A stretch of DNA of 64,000 nt from Puniceicoccaceae bacterium (GTDB lineage Bacteria > Verrucomicrobiota > Verrucomicrobiia > Opitutales > Coraliomargaritaceae). The stretch spans positions 62,001 to 126,000 of the forward strand of contig CACIKF010000002.1 of the NCBI GenBank assembly GCA_902587165.1, read 5' to 3'. The notes under the pieces were generated by a model, which saw only the letters and a list, made by a program, of their open reading frames with translations, searched no databases and was not told the DNA's origin. How positions within the stretch are numbered: position 1 is the stretch's first letter; each line of letters opens with the position of its first letter. Below are positions 36,105-45,596 of the stretch, in pieces. A program made the position numbers and the translations under genes.

Positions 36105-37169
36105 CTATGCTGACTCAGTAGGCTCCGACTGATTCCAGTCTTCATCTTCTTCAAAGTCCTTTAGCTTATAATTAAAAATAGGTAACAAACAAATTAGGCC
36201 AATGCAGGTGACGAAAAGAATAGCCATGCCTGTCACATCATGCACCGTACCAATATCACCGATCAATGGAAGCACCCAGTGTTCGTCGATGGCTTGCGAG
36301 CCATGGTAATAGGCCCATAGTGTCAGGAAAATACTTCGGATCAAATTAGTCAGCACCGCAAAAAGCATGGCCGCTCCTACCAAGAGAATTTTTTTCCAAA
36401 AACGATCCAAAAAGACCGAGGCAAGGAAGGATCCAGCAAAGAGACAAGCGGTGAGCGAACGGATACCAGAGCAGGCTTCCTCGACGCCTACTTGACCTTC
36501 GGGCAAAATGAGGACGTTGCCTTCCCGCTCCAGCTCGTAGCCAAGGAAATCAAAAGAGCTAAATACAGCAATAGTTACCTTAGTCAGCAAAAAGACGCGG
36601 ATCTGCGTCTCAGCCGCAGAAACGAGTGGCGCCGAAATCATCCAAATCAAAGCAGGAAAAAGAAAGAGCGCGGTCAACGCAAAGCGATGCTTGAGCGGCA
36701 TGGCCTGGCCATCGACACGCTGTTTGGAAAAGATAAAAACCATACTTAGCGCGAGCCCCGCGAGACTAGCTGCGATAGCGAGTGATGCTGGATTTTGCGG
36801 TCCTGTCGCCGCGCGCAAGAGCGCACCAATCGTGAAAAGGCAAACCGAGGCAGCGAAGACAGCTACCGCCATCCATTCAAAAAGAGTAGTTAACGCATTA
36901 CGCTCGACTTGAACCGGCGCGGGCTGACCCGGCGCGTGACCTAGGAAGAGATAGCTGCGGATGGCAGGCCAGCGATCATAAAGAACATAAGCAGCAAATA
37001 GCGGTACAAGGTAGCCAAAGCTATAATCTTCTCGATTTCCCCACCAGTAAAACTGATCCCAGGCAGTGTATAGAGCGAAGCCGACGATCAGGCAAAAGGC
37101 CGCAATTTGTTCTGGCAGGATGCTCTTGAAGTTTTGGGATTTGATTGCTGTCGTCACGGAGTCGAACAA
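36105..37169 (-). CDS. Exosortase (PEP-CTERM sorting transpeptidase)
   Basis: 354 residues with about eight membrane helices. The catalytic triad of the exosortase family is present: Cys233 in GVEEACSGIRSL, Arg278 in LTNLIRSIFL and His310 in GTVHDVTG. No ATG fits the start: the frame opens with TTG at 37169 (or GTG at 37157), so start assignment is uncertain. Exosortases cleave and anchor or release proteins with C-terminal PEP-CTERM signals; none is encoded here. A hairpin GGCCTT-TTT-AAGGCC (37245-37259) lies upstream. Confidence 0.9.
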   Translation of the reverse strand: MFDSVTTAIKSQNFKSILPEQIAAFCLIVGFALYTAWDQFYWWGNREDYSFGYLVPLFAAYVLYDRWPAIRSYLFLGHAPGQPAPVQVERNALTTLFEWMAVAVFAASVCLFTIGALLRAATGPQNPASLAIAASLAGLALSMVFIFSKQRVDGQAMPLKHRFALTALFLFPALIWMISAPLVSAAETQIRVFLLTKVTIAVFSSFDFLGYELEREGNVLILPEGQVGVEEACSGIRSLTACLFAGSFLASVFLDRFWKKILLVGAAMLFAVLTNLIRSIFLTLWAYYHGSQAIDEHWVLPLIGDIGTVHDVTGMAILFVTCIGLICLLPIFNYKLKDFEEDEDWNQSEPTESA

Positions 37170-37244
37170 GCGATATGCTTGGATTAGGAGATGAGATAGA
37201 ACTCAAAGATTTGCTTCGCCTAAGCTCCAAAGCAACACCGAAAA

Positions 37245-37259
37245 GGCCTTTTTAAGGCC
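37245..37259. repeat. Hairpin between exosortase and HIT genes
   Basis: GGCCTT (37245-37250), loop TTT, AAGGCC (37254-37259). In the divergent region between the exosortase (minus) and HIT (plus) genes. Operator or weak terminator; not decidable. Confidence 0.35.
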
Positions 37260-37314
37260 CTGAATTTACCATCGACGCGGGCTTTTAAGGACTCTAGCAT
37301 CCACCGCTCTTTTT

Positions 37315-37857
37315 ATGGACGAATCCATACCTACACAGAAATCTACGCAGCTACCTTCCTCGATGGAGCGGCTCCACGCCTATTGGCGCATGCCCTACAT
37401 CCTTGCGTCCAAAAACCCAGAAGAAAGTGGCAATCCATTTATCCATATTACAGAGACAGGCGATGACGCCAAGGAGTATATTCTCCATCGCGGCATACAC
37501 AATTACATCGTGATGAACCGCCATCCTTATAACGCAGGCCATCTACTCGTCTTGCCCTTTCGCGAAGTAGCTCGACTTGAGGACCTCAGTAATGAAGAGC
37601 GCCACGAGTTAATAGACCTAGTCGTTGAGGCACAAAACATCCTAAACCGCGCCCTCCAACCCGATGGTTTCAATACCGGATTTAACTTTGGCGATGCCGC
37701 AGGCGCAGGTATTCCTTGCCATTTACATTGTCACGTCGTGCCACGCTGGAACGGCGACACTAACTTTATGCCAGTCATCGGCAATACTCGTGTCCTTCCA
37801 GACTCGATGGACGCCATGTGGCAGCGCCTCCACGCCTGCGTTGAGGCCCAGGTTTAA
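37315..37857 (+). CDS. HIT-family nucleotide hydrolase/phosphorylase
   Basis: 180 residues. It has the HIT motif HLHCHVVPRW (H-x-H-x-H) near residue 138, and NRHPYNAGHLLVLPFREVARL and NTGFNFGDAAGAGIPCHLH, like the actinobacterial/verrucomicrobial Ap4A phosphorylase-type HIT group. It cleaves nucleoside phosphates such as diadenosine tetraphosphate; the substrate is not shown. phoH starts four bases after its stop, pgpH and ybeY follow, forming the usual block. Confidence 0.9.
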   Translation: MDESIPTQKSTQLPSSMERLHAYWRMPYILASKNPEESGNPFIHITETGDDAKEYILHRGIHNYIVMNRHPYNAGHLLVLPFREVARLEDLSNEERHELIDLVVEAQNILNRALQPDGFNTGFNFGDAAGAGIPCHLHCHVVPRWNGDTNFMPVIGNTRVLPDSMDAMWQRLHACVEAQV

Positions 37858-37861
37858 AAGT

Positions 37862-38806
37862 ATGCCTTCAGAGACGATCCACTTTACCAGCGCACGTCAA
37901 CTAAGCCTGCTCTATGCAGACGACGAACGTAATCTTGAAGAAGCCGAGCACAGCTTGGGCGTTAGCATAGCAAGTCGCGACGACTGGGTGACCGTTGAGG
38001 GCAAAATCGAGCCTATCGCTAGGTTAAAAGCGGTCTTCGAACTGCTAGAGGCCGCCCGCGCGCAAGGGCTACGCATTCGCAGCTCCGACTTCCACTACAC
38101 CCTTCGCTGCGTGGCCGAGGGCAAGGCCGACGAGCTGCGAGAGATTTACCGACACCCCCTCGTTATAAAACTCAAGCGACAAAGCGTCGTGCCCAAGACA
38201 CTCAATCAAAAACGTTATCTGGAAGCGATCGACGCGCATCCAATCACCTTCGGCATCGGCCCTGCTGGTACGGGCAAAACCTACTTGGCCATGGCTATGG
38301 CGCTGCGCGAACTACTCGAAGGCCGCGTCGAACGGATCATTCTGACCCGCCCCGCAGTTGAAGCAGGCGAAGCGCTCGGCTTTCTTCCTGGTGAGCTGCA
38401 GGAGAAAATCTTACCCTACCTAACCCCACTCTACGACGCCATGAACGACATGATCGGCAAGGAGCAAACCATGCGACTAGTCGAGCGCGGGATCGTTGAG
38501 ATAGCGCCGCTCGCTTACATGCGCGGCCGCACCCTCGCCAATGCATTCGTCGTGCTCGATGAAGCACAAAATACCACTCACGAACAAATGATGATGTTTC
38601 TCACCCGCCTCGGTGACGGCAGCCGCATGGTAGTGACGGGCGACATCACGCAAACCGACCTACCGCGCAATAAACAATCTGGCCTCAAGGAGGCCTCCCG
38701 CGTGCTCAAAGACATCGATCGCATCCGCCTCTTTTACTTCGATGACCAAGACGTCGTCCGCCACCCGCTTGTGCAAGACATCATTAACGCTTACGCAATA
38801 GCTTAA
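37862..38806 (+). CDS. PhoH-like ATPase
   Basis: 314 residues from ATG 37862 (the longer frame from 37664 overlaps HIT and is rejected). Walker A GIGPAGTGKT at 131-140, Walker B FVVLDEAQNTT, and GLKEASRVLKDID. This is the PhoH/YbeZ type normally next to ybeY; it probably takes part in RNA handling together with YbeY. It begins a phoH-pgpH-ybeY order. Confidence 0.93.
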   Translation: MPSETIHFTSARQLSLLYADDERNLEEAEHSLGVSIASRDDWVTVEGKIEPIARLKAVFELLEAARAQGLRIRSSDFHYTLRCVAEGKADELREIYRHPLVIKLKRQSVVPKTLNQKRYLEAIDAHPITFGIGPAGTGKTYLAMAMALRELLEGRVERIILTRPAVEAGEALGFLPGELQEKILPYLTPLYDAMNDMIGKEQTMRLVERGIVEIAPLAYMRGRTLANAFVVLDEAQNTTHEQMMMFLTRLGDGSRMVVTGDITQTDLPRNKQSGLKEASRVLKDIDRIRLFYFDDQDVVRHPLVQDIINAYAIA

Positions 38807-38850
38807 TCTAACCTACGGCGGCTAAATGCTCGTCAATAAACCATTTTCGT

Positions 38851-41316
38851 ATGGCTTTTTTCACTAAAAAAAACAATAAAAAGCGTAAGTCAAAAGACGG
38901 CCCCAGTAGCACTCGTAAGGATGCCAGCCGCGGCAAAGAGTCGACAAGCTCTCACTTTTTCGAGACCGGTCAGTTGATCGAGGTCAGCCTCTTTCTGCTT
39001 TTTTCGGCACTCATTATAACTATCTGCTACCTCGGACAAAAACCGAAAGGACCCCGCATCATCCTCAATCAGGCCGCACAGACACGAGTCGTTTCCGAGT
39101 TCCAATTTCAATACGAAAGCGAAGTGATGGCTGAGGCGAAAGCGGTAGCAGCGCGCGCACAAGTGCCACCAGTTTTCCAGCGCACCTTCGAACCCTTTGA
39201 AAACTTTCGCCAGTTTATCAATGAGCTCAACTTAAGTATCGCAAAGAACCAAATCGACTACGAAGAAGAGGGCCGTGAGGTTCTGCAAGCCGAGCTCCTA
39301 AAAACCGCAACGACACTGATTGAGTCGAGCCAGTTAGCAGTTGAGGCCGAGTCCATTTCCAACCTTACAAAGCAGACCAAACCCAAGGAGCGATCCGCGC
39401 TTTTCAACGACGCACTCTCCCTACTCAAAGAAATCTACGAGGATGGTATCTACTCAGCCAAGAGCTCCGAGACGGCAGGGCCACAGGTCACCGTCATTCA
39501 ACTCGTTGATGAGGATGGCCGCTACAATCTACCAGACGCTCGCTCTTTAGCCGATGCGCTTGTTGCGCTACGCGTTAAGATCAATTCACTCTCTGGCAAT
39601 TCCGCAACGGCGCGCGCGCTCTTCGACATCTTCCGTGGAGGCCTTGAGCCAAACCTTCTCTACAGCGCGACCGGCACCAATCGGGCGATCCAGCGAGCCC
39701 TCGACCAACTAGAACCTAGCGTGGTCGATTTCAAAGAAGGTGACACCTTGATCGAACCAGGAACCATGATTAAAGAAGCCGACATAGAGCGCATTGCAGC
39801 CTATCGACAGGTCGAGCTAGACCGCCGCGGCAACTCGCTTATCTTCAATCAACTCTTCATTGAGCGACTCATGTTGACTACGATCCTCCTGATCGCCGTA
39901 TACATTTACCTTAAACAAGGCCTGCACGGACTGCAAAATCGAAATCGAGCCATCGCTATCACTGCCGTCAGTATTCTGCTCAATTTATTAATTATTCGGA
40001 TAATCATGGAGATCGGCGAAAGTGCGCTGATTAATAGCCGACCTTCGCTCAGCATGTTACCCTACGTAGCCCCTTACGCGCTCGCACCGATTATCGTGGC
40101 CGTGCTCGTGGGAGGTGCTCCCGCTGTGCTCTCAGCACTGATCGTTGCAGTCGTCTTTGGCATCATTCAAAACAATTCAGTCGAGTTCATCCTGATAGCT
40201 TTTCTGTCAGGCGTCGTTGGTGCCTATGTATCAACCAACATACGTAAGCGCTCAAAACTCGTCCGCTCGGGACTGCTGGCTGGCGCGACAGCTGCTATCG
40301 CTGCTGCGGCCATAGGTTTCCTCAATGGCTTCTCCTTTGGCATCGTCGGCCAGCAGACACTCGTCGCCCTGGTCGTTGGCTTGCTCACAGGCATTCTGGC
40401 CGTCGGCTTGCTACCCGTCTTCGAGCAGCTGTTTAAGATCACCACTGAGATTACACTGCTTGAGCTGACCGACTTCAACCACCCCCTCCTGCGCCGTATG
40501 CAGATGGAAGCACCCGGCACCTATCACCACAGTCTCATGGTGGCCAACCTCTCCGAAAATGCCGCTGCAGCCATCGGCGCGAGCCCCCTACTCTGCCGCG
40601 TCTGTTGCCTCTTCCACGACATCGGTAAATTAGTTAAGCCCGAATATTTCACCGAAAATCAACGCGACGGCGTGAACCCGCACGATGAGAAGAATCCCTC
40701 GATGAGCGCCCTCGTGATTAAAGCACACGTCAAAGAGGGCGTCGAAATGGCGCGCAAGGAAAAATTGCCCCGCGTGATCATCGACGTCATTCGTCAGCAT
40801 CACGGCACCACCCTAATTCAATATTTTTACCACCAAGCAAACGAACGCGCCAAAGTAAAACAAGATGGCACCCTCCAACCCTTCCCCGAAAAGGCGAGCG
40901 CTAAGGGCAAGAAGAAGGCAAAAGAGACAATTAAGGTCGAAGAGAGCACTTACCGCTACGACGGGCCAAAACCCGCGTTTAAAGAGAGCGCCATCATCTT
41001 CTTCGCCGACAGCGTCGAGGCCGCCAGCCGTACTCTGAAGAAAGTCACGCAGCCTAACGTAGAGGAGTTAGTCGAGCGCATTTTCAAAGATCGGATCGAA
41101 GACGGCCAGCTTGATAACTGTCCACTCACCTTTCAAGAACTCGACCAAATTCGTAAAAGCTTCATCTACACAGTACTCAATATGCTACACGCACGTGTAG
41201 AATACCCTAAGAGCGATGCTGAAAGAACTAACGACCTCGAAAAGGGAAACGCCAACAAAACACCCGAAGTCACATCCGATGCCAACGCTCAGTCTGGAGA
41301 TCAACAACCAATCTAG
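38851..41316 (+). CDS. pgpH: 7TM-HD (PgpH) cyclic-di-AMP phosphodiesterase type protein
   Basis: 821 residues. A basic N-terminus, one membrane segment (about 46-62), a large extracytoplasmic 7TMR-HDED domain (about 75-330), a block of seven membrane helices (about 345-535), then an HD domain: MEAPGTYHHSLMVANL, CRVCCLFHDIGKL (HD pair near 588-589), IRQHHGTT, FADSVEAASRTL. A lysine-rich linker of about 30 residues after YFYHQANER is longer than usual. Likely hydrolyses c-di-AMP. Its 3' end overlaps the ybeY start by 38 bases. Confidence 0.93.
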   Translation: MAFFTKKNNKKRKSKDGPSSTRKDASRGKESTSSHFFETGQLIEVSLFLLFSALIITICYLGQKPKGPRIILNQAAQTRVVSEFQFQYESEVMAEAKAVAARAQVPPVFQRTFEPFENFRQFINELNLSIAKNQIDYEEEGREVLQAELLKTATTLIESSQLAVEAESISNLTKQTKPKERSALFNDALSLLKEIYEDGIYSAKSSETAGPQVTVIQLVDEDGRYNLPDARSLADALVALRVKINSLSGNSATARALFDIFRGGLEPNLLYSATGTNRAIQRALDQLEPSVVDFKEGDTLIEPGTMIKEADIERIAAYRQVELDRRGNSLIFNQLFIERLMLTTILLIAVYIYLKQGLHGLQNRNRAIAITAVSILLNLLIIRIIMEIGESALINSRPSLSMLPYVAPYALAPIIVAVLVGGAPAVLSALIVAVVFGIIQNNSVEFILIAFLSGVVGAYVSTNIRKRSKLVRSGLLAGATAAIAAAAIGFLNGFSFGIVGQQTLVALVVGLLTGILAVGLLPVFEQLFKITTEITLLELTDFNHPLLRRMQMEAPGTYHHSLMVANLSENAAAAIGASPLLCRVCCLFHDIGKLVKPEYFTENQRDGVNPHDEKNPSMSALVIKAHVKEGVEMARKEKLPRVIIDVIRQHHGTTLIQYFYHQANERAKVKQDGTLQPFPEKASAKGKKKAKETIKVEESTYRYDGPKPAFKESAIIFFADSVEAASRTLKKVTQPNVEELVERIFKDRIEDGQLDNCPLTFQELDQIRKSFIYTVLNMLHARVEYPKSDAERTNDLEKGNANKTPEVTSDANAQSGDQQPI

Positions 41317-41749
41317 CATCCTTTTCAACCCAGAGGCCGCCGCCATCGCTCTTTTTGAGGCGATCCACGCTTCTGCTAGATTCCCAATCAGCGAGGGCGA
41401 GCTAAGCATCGCCTTCGTCAATGATGCCGAGATCGCACAAGTGCACGCCGACTTCATGGATGATCCCAGCCCGACCGATGTGATCACCTTCCCGGCTCAA
41501 CCTGAGATGAAATCGGCTGGTGAGATCATTGTCTCCGTCGACCATGCCCGCAGCCGAGCTGCTGAATTAGGCGAGCCATTCAGTCGCGAGCTTAGCCTTT
41601 ACCTCATCCATGGCTGGCTGCATCTAGCTGGCTATAACGACCGGATAGAAAGCGACCGCGCTGAAATGCGCAACGCCGAGCAAAAAGCACTGGCAATCCT
41701 AGATAAAGTAAATCAAGCGATTGAGTTTAAGCTCAAAACCTGTAGCTAA
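41279..41749 (+). CDS. ybeY: Endoribonuclease YbeY
   Basis: 156 residues from the ATG at 41279 inside the end of pgpH; the in-frame 41216 start is less likely. DDPSPTDVITFP and GEIIVSVDHA are typical. The metal motif reads HGWLHLAGYND: His111 and His115 are kept, but the third ligand, normally His, is Asp121. Other lineages (for example GYKDK forms) also have Asp here. It matures 16S rRNA and controls ribosome quality. The overlap with pgpH points to coupled translation. Confidence 0.92.
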   Translation: MPTLSLEINNQSSILFNPEAAAIALFEAIHASARFPISEGELSIAFVNDAEIAQVHADFMDDPSPTDVITFPAQPEMKSAGEIIVSVDHARSRAAELGEPFSRELSLYLIHGWLHLAGYNDRIESDRAEMRNAEQKALAILDKVNQAIEFKLKTCS

Positions 41750-41824
41750 AATTCGTTACCTCTAGCGAATCGCAACACGACGACTTTAGTTGACGCCCCT
41801 AAAAATATGGAACCAACTTGACCA

Positions 41825-42418
41825 GTGCCTGAAAAACCTGATGCGAAAGTAACTGTCACCCCGCCTGAGCAGTGGGTTGACAAATATGGAGATTATCTCT
41901 ACGGCTTCGCCATGTCGCGCTTGCGCAATCCCGACGCCGCCAACGACTGCCTACAAGACACCTTTCTAGCTGGGATCAAGGCGCTCGAACGATTCGATGG
42001 AAGTCGCGATATTAAATTTTGGTTGCGAGGTATTATGCGCAATAAGATTGTCGACCAGATCCGTAAATCGATCAAAGAAAACAAGGTCGATATCGAAGCT
42101 GAAGACGAGGCCCTCTTAGAGAGCTTTTGGTTTAAATATAGCGGCATCGCCACAACCAATCCAGACCCTTGGCAATTTAACCCCCGCAAGTCATATGATA
42201 ACGGAGAGTTTTGGATCGTGTTCGAGAAATGCATCGCTCAAGTCAAAGATCCCGCCCGCGAAGCATTCGTACTACGCGTGCTCGAAGATCAAACAACCGA
42301 AGAAGTTTGTAAGGCAATGGATATCACTCCGAATTATTTATGGGTGCTCTTACATCGCGCCCGAGAACAACTAAAGTTACTACTCGAATCTAGCTGGACT
42401 GGAGAAAACGTTAAATAA
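41825..42418 (+). CDS. ECF sigma factor
   Basis: 197 residues from a GTG at 41825; the upstream ATG frame closes at once. Region 2: YLYGFAMSRLRNPDAANDCLQDTFLAGIKALERFDG and FWLRGIMRNKIVDQIRKS; region 4: AREAFVLRVLEDQTTEEVCKAMDITPNYLWVLLHRAREQLKLLLE. Between them lies a longer linker (about 105-140) with DPWQFNPRKSYDNGEFW, typical of ECF groups having a zinc anti-sigma partner, which is the next gene (11 bases downstream). Confidence 0.93.
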   Translation: MPEKPDAKVTVTPPEQWVDKYGDYLYGFAMSRLRNPDAANDCLQDTFLAGIKALERFDGSRDIKFWLRGIMRNKIVDQIRKSIKENKVDIEAEDEALLESFWFKYSGIATTNPDPWQFNPRKSYDNGEFWIVFEKCIAQVKDPAREAFVLRVLEDQTTEEVCKAMDITPNYLWVLLHRAREQLKLLLESSWTGENVK

Positions 42419-42429
42419 CTCACCATCAT

Positions 42430-42699
42430 ATGTTTACCTGCAAACAAGTATCCAACGCACTGTCTAAAGAGGACTACGAAAAGATGCCTCCCATGAGGCG
42501 CTTTTTTCTACGTTTGCACGTAAAACTCTGTGTTTTCTGCGGCAAGTATAACCGGCAAGTCATGGATTCCCAGGATATGTGTCGATGCTACAAAAAGCAT
42601 GAAATTACCCACGAAGAAACTTTCGTTCATTACCGTCCCCAGATGGAGCCCTTGAAAAAAGACCAACTCAAGGAGCTAATCGCTTCGCAGTCTAAGTAG
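42430..42699 (+). CDS. Small zinc-binding anti-sigma factor
   Basis: 89 residues. FTCKQVSNALSKEDYEKMPPMRRFFLRLHVKLCVFCGKYNRQV contains an N-terminal Cys4 and the H-x3-C-x2-C motif (HVKLCVFC) that marks zinc anti-sigma (ZAS, zf-HC2) proteins. There is no membrane segment, so it is a soluble, probably redox- or zinc-responsive partner of the ECF sigma factor just upstream. CRC at about 56-58 may add another sensing cysteine pair. Confidence 0.85.
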   Translation: MFTCKQVSNALSKEDYEKMPPMRRFFLRLHVKLCVFCGKYNRQVMDSQDMCRCYKKHEITHEETFVHYRPQMEPLKKDQLKELIASQSK

Positions 42700-42730
42700 G
42701 CGAAAAAGCGCTCAACTGTATACACATATT

Positions 42731-43537
42731 CTAAACCTGCGGCACTGCCTCGAGTAGCTTAACGGTATAAGGATGCTGGGGATTACTATAGATCTCTTCG
42801 GCGCTAGCCTGCTCCACAATTTTGCCCTCCGTCATGACGAGTACTTGGTCGCTGATATGCTCGACCACGGCGAGGTCGTGCGCGATAAACAGATAGGTCA
42901 AGCCGAGCTCGTCTTGCAGGTCTTGCAGAAGGTTGATAATCTGCGCCTGCACAGAGACGTCGAGCGCGCTGACAGGCTCGTCGCAGACGATAAAGTCTGG
43001 CTCGACCGCGAGGGCGCGGGCGATGCCGATGCGCTGGCGCTGGCCCCCGCTGAACTGGTGCGGGTAGCGCTGCATGAATTCGGCAGAGAGGCCTACCTGT
43101 TTGAGTAGGTCGGCCACGCGAGCTTGCTTTTGCGACTTTGACCAATCTTTGAAATGGATGTCGAGAGGCTCAGCAATAATGCTGTAGATCGTCATCCTAG
43201 GATTAAGCGAGCCGAAGGGGTCTTGGAAGATAACCTGGATTTTCTTGCGATAGGCAAAGAAATCACGGCGAGACAATGTGCCCAGATCGCGCTCTTCGTA
43301 GCGGACAGAGCCATCAGTGATGGGCACAAGACGTGCGATGGCGCGTCCGGTAGTAGTCTTACCGCTGCCGCTTTCACCGACGAGCCCGACAGTCTTTCCT
43401 CGGGGCACGTCAAAACTGATGCCATCCACAGCTTTGACCACGTCGACAGTGCGTTGGAGGACACCGCCTTTGACGGGGAAGTGAACTTTGAGATCGCGGA
43501 CGGAGAGCAAAGGTTCGGCTAGGAAAGAATCGGACAT
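42731..43537 (-). CDS. Oligopeptide-type ABC transporter ATPase (OppF/DppF-like)
   Basis: 268 residues. Walker [14 protein letters not shown]-loop [16 protein letters not shown], signature [16 protein letters not shown], Walker [14 protein letters not shown], and the short C-terminal [19 protein letters not shown], a trimmed form of the oligopeptide ATPase tail. No permease, binding protein or second ATPase is nearby, so it is an orphan subunit here. Substrate unknown. Confidence 0.9.
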   Translation of the reverse strand: MSDSFLAEPLLSVRDLKVHFPVKGGVLQRTVDVVKAVDGISFDVPRGKTVGLVGESGSGKTTTGRAIARLVPITDGSVRYEERDLGTLSRRDFFAYRKKIQVIFQDPFGSLNPRMTIYSIIAEPLDIHFKDWSKSQKQARVADLLKQVGLSAEFMQRYPHQFSGGQRQRIGIARALAVEPDFIVCDEPVSALDVSVQAQIINLLQDLQDELGLTYLFIAHDLAVVEHISDQVLVMTEGKIVEQASAEEIYSNPQHPYTVKLLEAVPQV

Positions 43538-43679
43538 ATTTATTTGTTACATTAGAAAGGAACTGCTACACAATACTAGGAGCTAAAAAGTATCAAGCAC
43601 AGCAGAGCTGGACTTTCAATAGCCTATGCGCTTACTTTTGTTACATCCGCTTATTAAATATACACTTAGCAGCGAGCAT

Positions 43680-43814
43680 GTGAAAAAGAATATCTCAAAA
43701 ATCGTACTCGTTTTCGCGTTTGCCGCGACCCTAGCCTGCGCCTCTGGTTGTGGTTCGACTCGCACCGAAAACGGAGTGAATATAAAGCAAGACAGTCGTT
43801 TACCTTGGTTTTAG
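43680..43814 (+). CDS. Small lipoprotein
   Basis: 44 residues from GTG 43680: VKKNISKIVLVFAFAATLAC followed by ASGCGSTR. This is a lipoprotein signal with a cysteine at the ASGC or TLAC position and a short mature tail. An alternative ATG at 43626 adds 18 less signal-like residues. Size and pattern are like small Verrucomicrobial lipoproteins of unknown role. It converges with murJ. Function unknown. Confidence 0.5.
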   Translation: MKKNISKIVLVFAFAATLACASGCGSTRTENGVNIKQDSRLPWF

Positions 43815-43892
43815 AAAAATCTCGTCTCCCGACGGCCATGCTCCAACCGTATTCCTTCAGTAGCCGCATATAAGCTGGAATCCAAACCACTC

Positions 43893-45470
43893 CTACCGCT
43901 TCGGCATATAGTTGAGGAGCATTGCCTTGAGCGTGGCCAGTTCCTCAAAGCGAAGTAGATAGAGTAGTGTAAAATAGACAATTGCACCTCCTGGGACGCA
44001 GACGGTGACGGAGAGTGCTGCGCTTAGCTTATCGTTCAATTCGAAACCTACCATAAACGACCATGCGAAGGCACAAAATAGCCCCATGCTGACACCCGCG
44101 AGGAGCACTTTAAACAAAGCTGGACGCAAGGCGCGGTAACTAATAGCGGGACGCCTGGACGAAAGCGTTCGCCAGAGCAGCCAGCTCTGAGCAAACGCGG
44201 CCAGCACGTTGGCCGCCGCCAAACCAGCAGCATCCCAGAATTGCATGAGGAGTAAGCCAAAAAATAAATTAATCAACAGGCAGTAAGCAGCAACCCTTAC
44301 AGGGGTGCGCATGTCTTTACTCGCGTGGAGTCCACGGGTGGCAAAAGTCGCTGCCGAGTAGAACGGTAAGCCAAGCCCATAGATTGCGAGGAGTGGCACA
44401 GTAGCCAGCACATCGGCCTGTTCGAAAGCCCCCCAGAAGAAAAGCAGCTCGATAATCGGCTCGCCCAATACAAATAGCCCGATGCCCGCAGGTAGAGAAA
44501 TACCGACTATGAGACGTAAGCCTTTGAGGAAGGCGGCCGAGAAGGCCGTCTCGTCATGATTCGAGAGCGCCTTAGCTAAGAGCGGAAAAAATACAGTCGC
44601 CACCGCGATGGTGAATACGCCTAGCGGTAGCTCCATTAGCCTACTTGCTAGATACAGCACGGACACCGCCGATTCATCAAGCGAGTAGGCCAAAAGCCTA
44701 GAGATGAGGGTATTAATCTGCAAAATTGCCGCCCCCATCAACCCCGGCAAGAAGAGTTGCCAGAGCTCGGTCAACGCTGCCCCGCCCTCCGACTCCAGTC
44801 GTGGGCGCCATCCTTGACGCATGAGATCGATCGCTGGCAGGAGTAGCTGCAGTAGTCCACCGAAAAGCACGCCACCGCACAACCAATAGACCAATCGCGC
44901 GGCATCCGAATCCAGGCAGAGACCCGCGGCCAGCGCCCCGATCATAGCAAGGTTGAGCAAGATCGGAGTCGACGCCGCCACCGCAAAACGGCCGACTAGG
45001 TTCAGACCCGCCGAAATAATCGCAGCCAAGCAGATAAATAGCATGTAGGGCATTAGCCAGACAGCCAGTTCCGCACCCATTGACCAGCGCCCAGGCAAAA
45101 AGTCACTACCAGCCGCCCAAGCCATCAATAGCATACCTAAGCTGATTATTATCACCAGCGCTAACAATAAACGCGCAAGCACCTGATTGAAAAAGCGAAA
45201 GGCACCGTTTCGCCCGTCCCGCTCCAGCACGTCGGAAAAAACAGGAACGATGGCTGAACTTAGCGCCCCCTCGCCAAGTAGTCGGCGAAAAAGGTTGGGA
45301 AGTGTGAAAGCCAGAATGAAGGCAGAATTCCACAGGCTTGCGCCGAGTGCTGCAAAAATGAGGATATCCCTTAAAAGTCCCAATAAGCGGGAGCCCACAG
45401 TCGAAAGACTGACCACGGCGATGTTTTTGAAATTTTGGAGCATCTGTTTGCAAGGATCAGGTAAATTCAT
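43893..45470 (-). CDS. murJ: Lipid II flippase MurJ (MviN)
   Basis: 525 residues with about 14 membrane segments. NIAVVSLSTVGSRLLGLLRD at the N-terminus, LPNLFRRLLGEGALSSAIVPVFSD, and the LFFWGAFEQAD and GLPFYSAATFATRGLHASKDMRTP segments are MurJ hallmarks. It flips lipid II across the inner membrane for peptidoglycan. Single gene, divergent from pta. Confidence 0.95.
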   Translation of the reverse strand: MNLPDPCKQMLQNFKNIAVVSLSTVGSRLLGLLRDILIFAALGASLWNSAFILAFTLPNLFRRLLGEGALSSAIVPVFSDVLERDGRNGAFRFFNQVLARLLLALVIIISLGMLLMAWAAGSDFLPGRWSMGAELAVWLMPYMLFICLAAIISAGLNLVGRFAVAASTPILLNLAMIGALAAGLCLDSDAARLVYWLCGGVLFGGLLQLLLPAIDLMRQGWRPRLESEGGAALTELWQLFLPGLMGAAILQINTLISRLLAYSLDESAVSVLYLASRLMELPLGVFTIAVATVFFPLLAKALSNHDETAFSAAFLKGLRLIVGISLPAGIGLFVLGEPIIELLFFWGAFEQADVLATVPLLAIYGLGLPFYSAATFATRGLHASKDMRTPVRVAAYCLLINLFFGLLLMQFWDAAGLAAANVLAAFAQSWLLWRTLSSRRPAISYRALRPALFKVLLAGVSMGLFCAFAWSFMVGFELNDKLSAALSVTVCVPGGAIVYFTLLYLLRFEELATLKAMLLNYMPKR

Positions 45471-45596
45471 TACCTAAATAGATACTAGCAACTACGTCGC
45501 AAAAAACTTTGGCAATTGTATATTTAGTGCTCTTAGTTCTTGGTCTATTGATTACTTTCGTCAGAAAGCTACCAATTTAAACTTATTATTTGATCT

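Noticed and set aside
42731-43537. Peptide-uptake ABC operon
   Set aside because: Only one ATPase gene is present; neighbours are sigma/anti-sigma and a small lipoprotein, so no transport operon is claimed.
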